NCBI RefSeq assembly: GCF_019924635.1
Contig: NZ_CP065037.1
Location: 558,001-622,000 of the forward strand
Reading direction: 5' to 3'
DNA from: Leifsonia sp. ZF2019
Lineage (GTDB): Bacteria; Actinomycetota; Actinomycetes; Actinomycetales; Microbacteriaceae
DNA: 64,000 nt
In this document: piece after piece, positions 1 to 8,726 of the stretch
Numbering within the stretch: position 1 is the stretch's first letter
How the letters are laid out: every line of letters starts with the position of its first letter
Made by a program: the position numbers and the translations under genes
Notes under the pieces: generated by a model
Database searches by the model: none
What the model was told of the DNA's origin: nothing
What the model saw: the letters and a program-made list of their open reading frames with translations, nothing else

Positions 1-2035
1 CGGCCATCTCGATCTTCAGGAGGGCGTCGGCGCCCGCGACGTCGCGCAGCTTCGCGACCCACTTCGCCGGCTCCACATACAGCACGCGGGTGTCGTTCAG
101 GCTGGTCACCGCGAGGATGCGCGGGTACTGCGTCGCGCGCACGTTCTCGAGCGGCGAGTACGACTTCATGTAGGCGTAGACGTCTGCGTCGTGCAGCGGG
201 TCGCCCCACTCGTCCCACTCGATCACGGTGAGCGGGAGCGACGGGTCGAGGATGCTCGTCAGCGGGTCGACGAACGGCACCTCCGCCAGCACGCCGGCGA
301 AGTACTTCGGCGCGAGGTTGGCGATCGCGCCCATGAGCAGGCCACCCGCGCTTCCGCCCTGGGCGACGAGGCGGGCGGGGGAGGTCCAGCCCTCGTCGAT
401 GAGGTGGCGCGCGCTCTCGACGAAGTCGGTGAAGGTGTTCTTCTTGTGGAGCTTCTTGCCGTTCTCGTACCAGAGCCGGCCGAGCTCGCCTCCGCCTCGC
501 ACGTGCGCGATCGCGAACACCACGCCGCGGTCGAGCAGGCTGAGGCGGGGGATGCCGAACGATGGGTCCATGCTCGCCTCGTACGACCCGTACCCGTAGA
601 GAACGAGGGGAGCGGGCTCGCCTGGGGTGACCAGGTCTTTCCGGTAGACCAGGGAGATCGGGATGCGCGTTCCGTCGGCGGCCGTCGCCCACTCGCGCTT
701 CTGCTCGAACAGCTCCGGGTCGAACTCGCCGAGCACGGGCTGGCGCTTGCGCAGGGTCAGCTCGCGCGTGCGCACGTCGTAGTCGTAGACGCTCGACGGG
801 GTGACGAAGCTGCCGTAGCCGAGCCGGAGCGACGGCTGCGTCCACTCCGGGTTGCCGCCGACTCCGACCGTGAACAGCTCCTCGTCGAAGTGCAGCTCGT
901 GGAGGGTGTCGTCGTCGGACCGCCCCTCCTCGGGGATGCAGGCGACGGCAACGCGGGTGAGCCCCTCGCGACGGTACTCGACGGCCACGAAGTCGCGGAA
1001 CGCGTCGACCCCCTCGATGCGGATGCCGGGGTCGTGGGCCAGGATCGTCTTCCGCGGTCCCTGCGGATCCTCGGCGGAGACGCTCACCAGCTCGAAGTCG
1101 ACCGCCTGGTCGTTGTGCACGATGAGGAGGCGGTCGCGACCGTTCACGACCGCGTGCTCCACGTCGTATTCGACGCCGTCCTTGCGCGGCCACACGACGG
1201 TGAACTCCCCGGCCGGGTCGTCGGTGCGCAGCAGCCAGGTCTCGCTCGTGATGTTGGAGCCCGCCTCGATGACGAGGAACCGGCGGCTGCGGGTCATGCC
1301 GACACCGATCCAGAACCGCTCGTCCGGCTCGTGGAAGACCTGCGCGTCCTCCTCGCCGTCCGGGCCCTGGCCGACTCGGTGCCGCCAGACCGTGTCCGGT
1401 CGCCAGGCGTCGTCGACGGTCGTGTAGAAGACGTACTCGCCGGTCTGGTCGAAGAGCGCTCCCGCACCGGTTCCCTCGATCTCGTCGGGGAAGACGGTGC
1501 CCTCGTCGACGAGGGAGCGCACCCGCAGTGTGTAGCGCTCGTCGCCCTCCGTGTCGACGCCGTAGAGCAGGCGCGTGCCATCGGCGCTCACGTCGAAGCT
1601 GCCGAGCGCATAGAAGTCGTGGCCCTCCGCCTCCACGTTGTCGTCGAGGAGGATCTGCTCGCCCGGGAGGCCGGAGGCCTGCGCCGCGTCATCGAGCGCG
1701 GGCGGCTCCCAGTCGTCGGGGGAGGCGATCGGAGCGCGGCAATGGATGCCGTACTGCTGCCCCTCCACCGTGCGGGTGTAGTACCACCAATCGCCCTCAC
1801 GCACGGGAACGCTCAAGTCGGTCTCGCGCGTGCGCCGTTTGATCTCCTCGAAGATCTGCTCCCGGAGCAGGGCGAGATGATCGGTGCGCGCGTTCGTGTA
1901 CGCGTTCTCCTCGTGGAGGTGCGCGAGGACGGCCGGATCGTCCTTGTCGCGCAACCACTCGTACTCGTCGACGTAGACGTCTCCGTGGTGGACGCGTTCG
2001 GTCGGCTTCTTCGCGGTGGTCGGCGGGGTGAGCAT
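1..2035 (-). CDS. ptrB: Oligopeptidase B (S9A prolyl oligopeptidase family), C-terminus cut by window edge
   Basis: Cytoplasmic serine peptidase that cleaves short peptides after basic residues. About 678 residues are visible from ATG at 2035. The N-terminal beta-propeller part begins with the family-typical HGDVYVDEYEWLRDKDDP stretch. The C-terminal alpha/beta-hydrolase part has the nucleophile motif GGSAGG (Ser about residue 562) and the catalytic Asp in SLNDTRV (about residue 648). The catalytic His lies beyond position 1, so the gene is only cut by the window and is not shown to be broken. It starts 4 bp after the stop of the FUSC-type gene on the same strand, so the two are probably co-transcribed. 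The long plus-strand reading frame over this gene is an antisense shadow. Confidence 0.93.
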   Translation of the reverse strand, partial: MLTPPTTAKKPTERVHHGDVYVDEYEWLRDKDDPAVLAHLHEENAYTNARTDHLALLREQIFEEIKRRTRETDLSVPVREGDWWYYTRTVEGQQYGIHCRAPIASPDDWEPPALDDAAQASGLPGEQILLDDNVEAEGHDFYALGSFDVSADGTRLLYGVDTEGDERYTLRVRSLVDEGTVFPDEIEGTGAGALFDQTGEYVFYTTVDDAWRPDTVWRHRVGQGPDGEEDAQVFHEPDERFWIGVGMTRSRRFLVIEAGSNITSETWLLRTDDPAGEFTVVWPRKDGVEYDVEHAVVNGRDRLLIVHNDQAVDFELVSVSAEDPQGPRKTILAHDPGIRIEGVDAFRDFVAVEYRREGLTRVAVACIPEEGRSDDDTLHELHFDEELFTVGVGGNPEWTQPSLRLGYGSFVTPSSVYDYDVRTRELTLRKRQPVLGEFDPELFEQKREWATAADGTRIPISLVYRKDLVTPGEPAPLVLYGYGSYEASMDPSFGIPRLSLLDRGVVFAIAHVRGGGELGRLWYENGKKLHKKNTFTDFVESARHLIDEGWTSPARLVAQGGSAGGLLMGAIANLAPKYFAGVLAEVPFVDPLTSILDPSLPLTVIEWDEWGDPLHDADVYAYMKSYSPLENVRATQYPRILAVTSLNDTRVLYVEPAKWVAKLRDVAGADALLKIEMA

Positions 2036-2039
2036 GGAT

Positions 2040-3500
2040 TCAGGCTACTGTGCCGCCGCGGAGCGCGGCAGCGAGCCCGACGAGTCGACGGTGCACCTCG
2101 TCGGCGTCGAAGGGAGGGCGCAGGCTCGCGCGCGCACGTCGGATGGCGAGGTCCACGCGTTCGTCGTCGTCCGTCTCCTCGACCCGTTCCGCGACTGCCG
2201 GTCCGAGTCCGCACGCCGCTTCGACACAATCGATCGGCTGGATGCCCTTCGCGCCCAGCCGCCGTCGCGCGCGGTGCGCGGGTGCGAGCTCCTCCACCCG
2301 CCGGAGGGCCGAGCGGAAGGCCGCCTCGTCCTCCTCCGCGTCGTGGGCGGACCGGTCGGCGCCGACCAGGGCGGCCAGCGCGGCCAGCAAGTCCGACAGA
2401 CGGCGCCGCAGCACGTCGGACGAGCGCACGGGGAGGACGAACCAGGCTGCGCCGATGCCGAGCAGGGCGCCGACGACGATCGCGGCGACGCGCTCGGCGA
2501 GCAGGCCGGCCTCTCCGGCGGCCGGGCCGGCGCCGGCGACGTGCTGCAGCAGGGTGAGAATGATGGTGACCGCGAGCGCCCAGTACGCGTAGCTGTACGC
2601 GCGCAGCCAGGTTCCGGCGAAGAGCGTGACGAAGACGAGGAGGGTCGTGGTCCTCACGTCCAGGGTCGGCAGCGACAGCAGGAGCAGGGCGATCACCGTC
2701 CCTCCCACGGCGCCCGTCACCCGCAGGCCGCTCTTGTGCAGCACATCCCCGCGCCCGCGGTTGCCGGCGTTCACGATGTACGCGGTGAGCACGATCCACA
2801 TCGCGTGCGACGGGAAGAGCAGCCAGCCGGTCACGAAGGCCGCTGCCAGCGCCGTCGCCATCTGCACCGCCATCCGGGTGCTCGCGGGCAGGCGCCGCGA
2901 CGGAGGACCGGATCGCGCCTCCGAGGGGCGGGATGTCGGACGCGTGGCGCGAGGCGGGTGAGCCGTCCCGTGCTGTGAGCGCCCCAGCCACGGCCGCATC
3001 AGGAGCTCCCGCGCCGCGGTCACCCAGAGCGTCGCAACGGCTCCCGCGCCCGCTGCCAGCAGGGCGGCCGGCCACCACGGCGTCCCCGGCGCCTCCGGAG
3101 CGGCGGGGACCACGAGCATGGCCGTCAACGGCAGGGCGATCAGCGCGCCCACACGTGCGCCGAGCGGTCCGAACCGGCGCAGCCAGATGGGGACGCTCAT
3201 CCCGGCGATGAAGAGCACGGCGCCCAGCGGAGGAACATCGACGAGCAGCCAGCCGACACCGGCGGCGGCCATTCCGACGAGCGGCAGCGCCGCCGCGGAG
3301 CGGACGAACTCGCGCCGCCCCGCGAGATCGCGCCGGGCGAGACTGAGGGCGACAACGGTGGCGAGCACGGCCGGCTGGGTCGCCGCGGCCGGTCCCGCGA
3401 TCGCGTTCACGGCCAGCCACACCGTGGCGCAGGCTCCCGCCGCCGCGGCCACGGTGACGAGGGCCGCGAGGCCGATACGCACGTGCTTCACGCGCATCAT
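2040..3500 (-). CDS. FUSC-family inner membrane protein (putative aromatic-acid exporter type)
   Basis: About 486 residues with two blocks of hydrophobic helices: an N-terminal bundle near residues 5-150 and a second around 200-350. The second block carries the FUSC-like segment with AYIVNAGNRGRGDVLHKSGL followed by TGAVGGTVIALL. A C-terminal cytoplasmic domain rich in Arg and Glu follows. FUSC proteins are thought to move small aromatic acids or act as stress-induced permeases; the substrate here is unknown. The start is set at the tandem ATG ATG (3500/3497) just before MRVKHVRIGLAAL. A longer frame to 3587 would overlap the divergent glucosidase gene. It is probably co-transcribed with the downstream peptidase. 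Confidence 0.75.
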   Translation of the reverse strand: MMRVKHVRIGLAALVTVAAAAGACATVWLAVNAIAGPAAATQPAVLATVVALSLARRDLAGRREFVRSAAALPLVGMAAAGVGWLLVDVPPLGAVLFIAGMSVPIWLRRFGPLGARVGALIALPLTAMLVVPAAPEAPGTPWWPAALLAAGAGAVATLWVTAARELLMRPWLGRSQHGTAHPPRATRPTSRPSEARSGPPSRRLPASTRMAVQMATALAAAFVTGWLLFPSHAMWIVLTAYIVNAGNRGRGDVLHKSGLRVTGAVGGTVIALLLLSLPTLDVRTTTLLVFVTLFAGTWLRAYSYAYWALAVTIILTLLQHVAGAGPAAGEAGLLAERVAAIVVGALLGIGAAWFVLPVRSSDVLRRRLSDLLAALAALVGADRSAHDAEEDEAAFRSALRRVEELAPAHRARRRLGAKGIQPIDCVEAACGLGPAVAERVEETDDDERVDLAIRRARASLRPPFDADEVHRRLVGLAAALRGGTVA

Positions 3501-3576
3501 CGTCTCACTGCCCGCCGCCGCCCGGGACGCTTCGCCGCCACCGCAACGCCGGGCCGATGCCGAGTAGGGTGGGCGC

Positions 3577-5280
3577 GTGAACGACACGTGGTGGCAGTCA
3601 GCGGTGGTGTACCAGGTCTATCCGCGGAGCTTCGCGGACAGCGACGGCGACGGCATCGGCGACCTGCGCGGCGTCATCCAGCACCTCGACCACCTCCAAG
3701 CGCTCGGGGTCGACGTGGTCTGGCTGTCGCCGATCTACGCCTCCCCGCACGATGACAACGGCTACGACATCAGCGACTATCAGCGCATCGATCCGCTCTT
3801 CGGCACCCTCGACGACTTCGACGAGCTGCTGGCCGGGATGCACGAGCGCGGGATCAAGCTCGTGATGGATCTCGTCGTCAACCACACGTCGGACGAGCAC
3901 CCCTGGTTCGTGGAGTCGGCGTCGAGCCGCGACAACCCCAAGCGCGACTGGTACTGGTGGAGGCCGCCGCGGGACGGTGCGCAGCCGGGGGAGCACGGCG
4001 CGGAGCCGACCAACTGGGGCTCGTTCTTCTCCGGCTCGGCCTGGCAGCTCGACGAGCAGACCGGCGAGTACTACCTCCACCTGTTCTCCCGCAAGCAGCC
4101 GGACCTCAACTGGGAGAATCCGGAGGTGCGCGACGCGGTCTACGCGATGATGAACTGGTGGCTGGATCGCGGCGTCGACGGGTTCCGGATGGACGTGGTC
4201 AACTTCCTCTCCAAGGACACCGCGCTCCCCGACGGCGTCGTCCCCACCGGCGGTCTCTACGGAGACGCGTATCCGTTCTTCGCCCAGGGGCCGCGCATCC
4301 ATGAGTTCCTGCACGAGATGCACGAGCGGGTGTTCGCGGGGCGCGACGACCGCTACCTGACCGTGGGTGAGATGCCGGGGGTCGATATCGCCGAGGCGCG
4401 CCGCTTCACCGACCCCGCCCGAGGCGAGCTCGACATGGTGTTCCAGTTCGAGCACGTCGACCTCGACCATGGTCCCGGCGGCAAGTGGGACCACCGCGGC
4501 GCCTCCGTCCTCGAGCTGAAGCGCAACCTCGCGCAGTGGCAGGAGGGTCTGGCCGAGGTCGGCTGGAACAGCCTCTACTGGAACAACCACGACCAGCCGC
4601 GCGTCGTCAGCCGGTTCGGAGACGACGGTGAGCACCGCGTCGCGTCGGCCAAGGCTCTCGGGACGGTGCTGCACCTGCTCCGCGGCACGCCCTACGTCTA
4701 TCAGGGCGAGGAACTCGGGATGACGAACGTGCCGTTCGACACCATCGACGACTTCCGCGACATCGAGACGCTCAACCACTACGCCGAGGCCGTCGACCTG
4801 CTCGGCGAGCCCGCCGACGAGGTGCTCGCCGCCCTGCGGCGCACGAGCAGGGACAACGCGCGCACGCCGATGCAGTGGACCGCGGGCCCGAACGCGGGGT
4901 TCACGACCGGCGAGCCGTGGATCGCCCCCAACCCGAACTTCACCGAGATCAACGCGGAGGCCGCGCGTTCCGACGACGACTCCGTCTTCGCGCACTACCG
5001 GGCGCTCATCGACCTCCGTCACCGCTCCCGTGCGGTCGCCGTCGGCGGGTTCGAGCTGGTGCTGCCGGACCACGAGCAGATCTTCGCGTACGAGCGGTCG
5101 ACGGCGGACGAGTCGCTGCTCGTGCTGGTGAACCTGACCGGTGACGTGGCGCACTACGACGACACCGCGCTTCCCGGGTGGGGCGACGCCCGGGTGGTGC
5201 TGTCGTCCGGCGGCACCTCGGCCCCGGCCGGGCTGACGGGGTCGCTGCGGCCGTGGGAGGCCGTCGTCCTGCAGCGCTGA
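3577..5280 (+). CDS. GH13 alpha-glucosidase / oligo-1,6-glucosidase
   Basis: A 567-aa cytoplasmic glycoside hydrolase of family 13, of the size usual for the oligo-1,6-glucosidase/trehalulose group. Conserved regions are visible in order: VVYQVYPRSFADSDGDGIGD at the N-terminus, DLVVNHTSDEHPWF (about 98-111), GVDGFRMDVVNF with nucleophile Asp206, the acid/base Glu265 in TVGEMPG, and NNHDQPRV with the transition-state Asp339. It hydrolyses terminal alpha-glucosidic bonds in malto- or isomalto-oligosaccharides, sucrose or trehalose-like sugars; the exact specificity cannot be read here. The GTG start at 3577 is divergent from the FUSC gene across about 75 bp. No sugar transporter or LacI regulator lies beside it. 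Confidence 0.93.
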   Translation: MNDTWWQSAVVYQVYPRSFADSDGDGIGDLRGVIQHLDHLQALGVDVVWLSPIYASPHDDNGYDISDYQRIDPLFGTLDDFDELLAGMHERGIKLVMDLVVNHTSDEHPWFVESASSRDNPKRDWYWWRPPRDGAQPGEHGAEPTNWGSFFSGSAWQLDEQTGEYYLHLFSRKQPDLNWENPEVRDAVYAMMNWWLDRGVDGFRMDVVNFLSKDTALPDGVVPTGGLYGDAYPFFAQGPRIHEFLHEMHERVFAGRDDRYLTVGEMPGVDIAEARRFTDPARGELDMVFQFEHVDLDHGPGGKWDHRGASVLELKRNLAQWQEGLAEVGWNSLYWNNHDQPRVVSRFGDDGEHRVASAKALGTVLHLLRGTPYVYQGEELGMTNVPFDTIDDFRDIETLNHYAEAVDLLGEPADEVLAALRRTSRDNARTPMQWTAGPNAGFTTGEPWIAPNPNFTEINAEAARSDDDSVFAHYRALIDLRHRSRAVAVGGFELVLPDHEQIFAYERSTADESLLVLVNLTGDVAHYDDTALPGWGDARVVLSSGGTSAPAGLTGSLRPWEAVVLQR

Positions 5281-5355
5281 CCCCGGCCGGAGCCCGCGCC
5301 CGTGCGCGCCGCCCCGCCGGGGTGTGGGATGGTCGGCGAGTCGCGGGAGGCCGTC

Positions 5356-5610
5356 ATGGGCGATTTCGTGGCGCGGGCAGAGGTGACGATCGCGGCGCCG
5401 AGGGGTGCCGTCTGGCAGGTGCTGACGTCGAACGGCGCGCATCCCGAGATCCTGTTCGGTACCGAGGTGCGCTCGGACTGGAGGCTCGGTTCGCCGATCA
5501 CCTGGACCGGCGAGTGGCAGGGCCGGTCGTTCGCGGACCACGGCCGGGTGATCGAGCTGGAGGACCGCGACGAGCCCTGGCGCATCGTGCTGACTCACTT
5601 CCTGGTGTGA
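5356..5610 (+). pseudogene. SRPBCC/AHSA1-like protein, C-terminally truncated
   Basis: 84 residues beginning MGDFVARAEVTIAAPRGAVW, the typical first strand and helix of an Activator-of-Hsp90-ATPase-1-like (SRPBCC) domain. It continues through WRLGSPITWTGEWQG and DHGRVIELEDRDEPWRIVLTHF. The family is normally about 140 residues; here the frame ends soon after LTHFLV, before the last strand and long helix. A minus-strand reading frame of different origin begins at the same place (5595), so the loss looks like an insertion or rearrangement. It lies 75 bp after the glucosidase on the same strand. Confidence 0.6.
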
Positions 5611-5755
5611 GCATCAGCAGGCTCAGGCAGCTTCTTCAGCTCCTGGAGCTCTGCCCAGTGCTGTTCGAGTCCGACTCGTGTTGGGCTGACGCCCTGAGTG
5701 ACAAGCGCCGGCGAGTGGTCATGACCCGGTTTCCCGAAACTGCAGCTGAGGAGTC
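5595..5755 (-). pseudogene. Unidentified ORF fragment (C-terminal tail) at the SRPBCC breakpoint
   Basis: Reading leftwards, an open frame ends at a TGA at 5595. It encodes a protein-like tail containing GLEQHWAELQELKKLPEPAD. No start codon or full domain is visible, and the family is not recognised. It could be the end of a mobile-element gene that truncated the SRPBCC gene. The remaining bases to about 5926 show no coding gene that can be supported. Confidence 0.25.
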
Positions 5756-5926
5756 GTGGCTCGTTGAAGGTGTCTGTTCTCGACCCCTAGCGGGGTGTCC
5801 CACCTGAGCGATCCGTGCCGGCGTCGGCGGAGCGTGTCGCGATGGGTGACCTGGAGACCACGAATCGACGCCCGCCGCGCTACCGGCTGCTGATCGGCGT
5901 CGACGACTCGGTGTTCCGCACGTCGC

Positions 5927-6196
5927 TCAGCCTGCGTGGTCCCGCCAGCTGGCGAGCACTTCGGCAGCCGGGCGGCTCGCGATGTCTGCGCGCACCGCGG
6001 CGAGAAGGCTGTTCGCCTCCTCCGCCCCGCCGGCGTCCATCCTGTGCAGCTCATGCGAGCCGTCCCGCAGCACGAGGTCGAAGTCGCCCGTGTGCTCCGC
6101 CGTCCCGTCGAAGAGGGCGGAGACGATGCCGCCGAGCGCGCCGAGCAGGCGGTCCGTTCGTCCCTGACGGCGTGGCTCGAGCGTCGCGGTGAGCAT
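5927..6196 (-). CDS. Hypothetical small protein, 89 aa
   Basis: The minus-strand frame from ATG at 6196 encodes MLTATLEPRRQGRTDRLLGA, then a soluble mixed region with DFDLVLRDGSHELHRMDAGG and ending EVLASWRDHAG. The composition (Ala/Asp/Glu/Arg/Leu, few Ser/Thr runs) looks like genuine high-GC protein. It starts 20 bp after the stop of the DUF4190-type gene on the same strand, so the two may be one unit. No clear ribosome binding site is seen. The family is not recognised. Confidence 0.45.
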   Translation of the reverse strand: MLTATLEPRRQGRTDRLLGALGGIVSALFDGTAEHTGDFDLVLRDGSHELHRMDAGGAEEANSLLAAVRADIASRPAAEVLASWRDHAG

Positions 6197-6215
6197 CGGG
6201 GGAGCGCCGAGCGGA

Positions 6216-6512
6216 TCAGCCGTTGTTGACCTGGATCTGCCCGTTCGCCGCCGCATTCGCGAAGAGGACGAGGACGAGGATCAGCCAGAGCACGGTGACG
6301 ACGACGGCGACGAACCCGATGACGATGCCTGCGATCGCGAGTCCGCGCCCGCGCTCACCCGTCCGCCGGATCTGCGACAGGGCGATGAAGCCCAGGATGA
6401 TGCCCAGCAGAGAGACGAAGAAGGAGCCGACAAAGCCCACGATCGCGAGGACGTTCCAGCGCTCGGAGCCAGGTGCGGTCGCAGGCTGGACAGGTTGGTA
6501 CGGTGCGGACAT
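6216..6512 (-). CDS. DUF4190-type small membrane protein
   Basis: 98 residues. A Pro/Gln-rich cytoplasmic N-terminus (MSAPYQPVQPATAPGSERWN) is followed by two long hydrophobic helices, about 22-50 and 60-90, joined by the basic loop SQIRRTGERGRG. This is the DUF4190 layout: a pair of helices with the G-x-I-L-G-F-I-A-L-x-Q-I motif between them. The function of the family is unknown. AGGAGAGG lies 5 bp before the ATG at 6512, which supports this start. Confidence 0.8.
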   Translation of the reverse strand: MSAPYQPVQPATAPGSERWNVLAIVGFVGSFFVSLLGIILGFIALSQIRRTGERGRGLAIAGIVIGFVAVVVTVLWLILVLVLFANAAANGQIQVNNG

Positions 6513-6558
6513 GGGGAACCTCTCCTCGAGTGTGTAGGGCTCACTTTGTCAGATGGCC

Positions 6559-6590
6559 GGCGCCCCCGGAAACCCGAATCCGGGGGCGCC
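6559..6590. other. Perfect 12-bp inverted repeat (hairpin) between divergent genes
   Basis: GGCGCCCCCGGA (6559-6570) and TCCGGGGGCGCC (6579-6590) are exact reverse complements around an 8-nt loop. There is no following T-run, and no gene ends here, since the flanking genes diverge. It may be a 5'-UTR structure, a protein-binding site or a dispersed hairpin repeat. The rest of 6513-6795 shows only a possible -10 box, TACAAT at 6785-6790, just before the GTG at 6796. Confidence 0.4.
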
Positions 6591-6795
6591 GTTGAGCCGC
6601 TACGGGGGGAGGCGGCTGCTGCAAGTCTTCGGGTGTCCCACAGACGCCGCCCCGGCTCGCCTCCAGCGTGGCGCCCCCGAGTGGGGCCGTCGCGGCGATC
6701 GGGGTGGACCAGGGGGTGAATCCGGGGGTGAAATCTTCACCGATCGGGGGCGCCGGTGGCGAGAAGGTGCAGTGGCGGCGTGCTTACAATCGGGC

Positions 6796-8262
6796 GTGGG
6801 AGGCGAGAGTTCCGGAACGGGTGTGCGCCCCCAGCTGCCAGGAGCCGTGCGCGCAGCCGACGAACTCCTCGAGCTGGTGCAACGGGGCGCGACCCGCATA
6901 CCGCCGCTCCTGCTCCAGCACGTCGCACTTCTCGATCCCGCTTCGATCCCACGCTCGCGCGGCTCTGTCAGCCGGCGCATGACGGCTGCCGTCATCATCG
7001 CGTCGACGCGGCTCGGGCGCCTGGACGACGCGGTCGAGCAGGCGCGACGCGAACTGCGCTCGGTGGGTGCCGTGCTGGAGGAACGCGATGTCGAGAGCGC
7101 CGAGGCCGTGCTGTGGTCGGCCATCGCCGAAGCATTCGCCTCGGCCGGCTGGTCACGCGAGGGGGCATCGTCCGCGTTGCGAGCCCTGGATGTCGCGGAT
7201 CGAGAAGCCGATGCGTGGATCGTCCACCGTGGCCGTGCCCTCCTGGCCGTCTGCCGTGCGATGAACGGCGAATACGACGGCGCCGAGCGGGCGATCCGCG
7301 AGGGCGGGACGGTGGCGGATCTGACCGGCGCAGGCGCAGAGTCGACGTTCAACGACTACCCGTTCTTCCTTGCCGCGATCCTGGTCGCGTCAGCCGCGTT
7401 CGACAGCGCCCGGCTGCGGACGCTCTCGGAGCGGGTGCGCTCGATCGACCCGGAGGACGAGACGATGGAGGTCACCGCTCGTGCGGCGGAGGCGATGGCC
7501 CTCCTGGTCGACGGTCGCCTCGACCAGGCCGCCGCGGCCGTGGCGACGATCACCCACGGCACGGCCGGCGACCAGAGGCAGCACATGGTCCGGGGGTTCG
7601 CCCTCGGGATGCAGGCCGACATCCTCCTCGCGCGTGGCGATCCGCGTCGAGCGCTGCGACTGCTGGAGGGCGTCCCGTCCACCGGAAGCCACTCCCTGTG
7701 TTTCGACATGCAGCGCGCCTCGGCACACCTCCAGCTCGGTCAGGAGCGGGAGGCGCTCGCGGCGACGGCGGGCTGTATCCGGCTGGGTGCCGAGCACTGC
7801 CTGCGCACCCTGCCGCCCCTCCTTCTCCGCCGGGCCATCGCGCTGGAGCGGCTCGGACACGAAGCGCGCGCGGATGCGTCGTTCGCGGAGGCGTTCCACC
7901 ACATCCTGTCGTCCGGCTCGGCGACGCCCCTCCTGACGCTGCCGCACGCCGAGACGCTGAGGCTGCTGCACCGGCTGAGGGAGGCGAACCCCGACCTGGC
8001 TCCGCAGGCCGCTGAGATCGCGTCGCGGGTCGAGGCCGTGCCGCGCGATCCGGCGGAGCCGCCGTCGATGCCGAGGCTGTCGCCGCGGGAACAGGTTCTC
8101 GCCGATCGGCTGCGCTCCGGCGCCACGCTCACGCAGATCGCCCAGGACGGCCATGTGTCGATCAACACGATCAAGTCACAGGCGCGCAGCCTGTATGCGA
8201 AGCTCGGCGTCTCGGGCCGCGACGAGGCGGTGTCGCTTCTGGAGCGGCGAGGCTACTTCTGA
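6796..8262 (+). CDS. LuxR-type HTH transcriptional regulator with helical repeat region
   Basis: 488 residues from GTG at 6796. The body (about 10-400) is alpha-helical and TPR-like, with repeated Ala/Leu/Arg/Glu helices. The C-terminus carries a LuxR/GerE HTH: MPRLSPREQVLADRLRSGAT, then TQIAQDGHVSINTIKSQARS, then a LYAKLGVSGRDEAV-type end. It resembles the C-terminal half of MalT/LAL regulators without the N-terminal ATPase. The frame is open back to 6553, but the upstream part reads like non-coding GC-rich sequence. TACAAT 5 bp before the GTG suggests a leaderless mRNA. The regulated genes are not evident. Confidence 0.8.
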   Translation: MGGESSGTGVRPQLPGAVRAADELLELVQRGATRIPPLLLQHVALLDPASIPRSRGSVSRRMTAAVIIASTRLGRLDDAVEQARRELRSVGAVLEERDVESAEAVLWSAIAEAFASAGWSREGASSALRALDVADREADAWIVHRGRALLAVCRAMNGEYDGAERAIREGGTVADLTGAGAESTFNDYPFFLAAILVASAAFDSARLRTLSERVRSIDPEDETMEVTARAAEAMALLVDGRLDQAAAAVATITHGTAGDQRQHMVRGFALGMQADILLARGDPRRALRLLEGVPSTGSHSLCFDMQRASAHLQLGQEREALAATAGCIRLGAEHCLRTLPPLLLRRAIALERLGHEARADASFAEAFHHILSSGSATPLLTLPHAETLRLLHRLREANPDLAPQAAEIASRVEAVPRDPAEPPSMPRLSPREQVLADRLRSGATLTQIAQDGHVSINTIKSQARSLYAKLGVSGRDEAVSLLERRGYF

Positions 8263-8379
8263 GGCCGCATCCGGAGGGAGTCTTCGACGGAGGGCATGGC
8301 GTGACGGCGGTTCCGTCGCACGTCTCCAGGAACCGAAAGCAACCCCTATCCGGCAGGAGCCCGGGACTGCTGAGCGTTG

Positions 8380-8530
8380 AGGTGACAGTTTCGGTTAGGC
8401 CGCGAGGGCCAGGTTCCGGTTCATGATGGTCTCGAACTCGATCGGCGTCGAACGGCCGAGGCGGGCTTGCCTGCGACGCCGGTGGTAGGTCCGTTCGATC
8501 CAGGTGATGATCGCGATGCGCAGTTCTTGC
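8380..8530 (-). mobile_element. IS3-family transposase C-terminal remnant
   Basis: The minus strand ends in WIERTYHRRRRQARLGRSTP then IEFE and TAA at 8395. This is the standard C-terminal pattern of IS3/IS150-type OrfB (helix, RRHS-like basic cluster, LG.xSPxEFE). Only about 45 codons remain. A likely IS end with TGACAGTTTCGG lies at about 8382-8394. It is fused head-on to the IS5 remnant at about 8530. Confidence 0.75.
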
Positions 8531-8534
8531 GCGG

Positions 8535-8726
8535 ATCGCGGGGCGGCCGCCCGGTCGGGCTCGACGTCGCCGACTACAAGAACCGTAACGTGATCGAGCA
8601 CCGCTACTGCCACCTCGCACAAGGGCAGGGCCTTGCCACCCGGTACGACAGGCACGCCGTCATCTATCGCGCCGCGGTCGTCCTCAACGCCGTCATCGCC
8701 TGGACCAAGACAGTGTCAGACACGCC
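8535..8726 (+). mobile_element. IS5-family transposase C-terminal remnant with right end
   Basis: About 63 codons read GGRPVGLDVADYKNRNVIEH and continue to LATRYDRHAVIYRAAVVLNA. This is the same C-terminal DDE block (YRGRNVIER-like, ATRYDKxAxxY) seen in the two intact IS5 copies at 52 and 61 kb. It ends in GACACGCC followed by CTAG (8727-8730), the same terminus as those copies. The CTAG supplies the TAG stop of the neighbouring TetR gene. The left part of the element is lost. Confidence 0.8.

Noticed and set aside
191..2557. 788-codon plus-strand open frame
   Set aside because: Antisense to oligopeptidase B and the FUSC-type gene. The composition is Arg/Val/Glu shadow sequence typical of high-GC DNA, while the minus strand has clear catalytic motifs.
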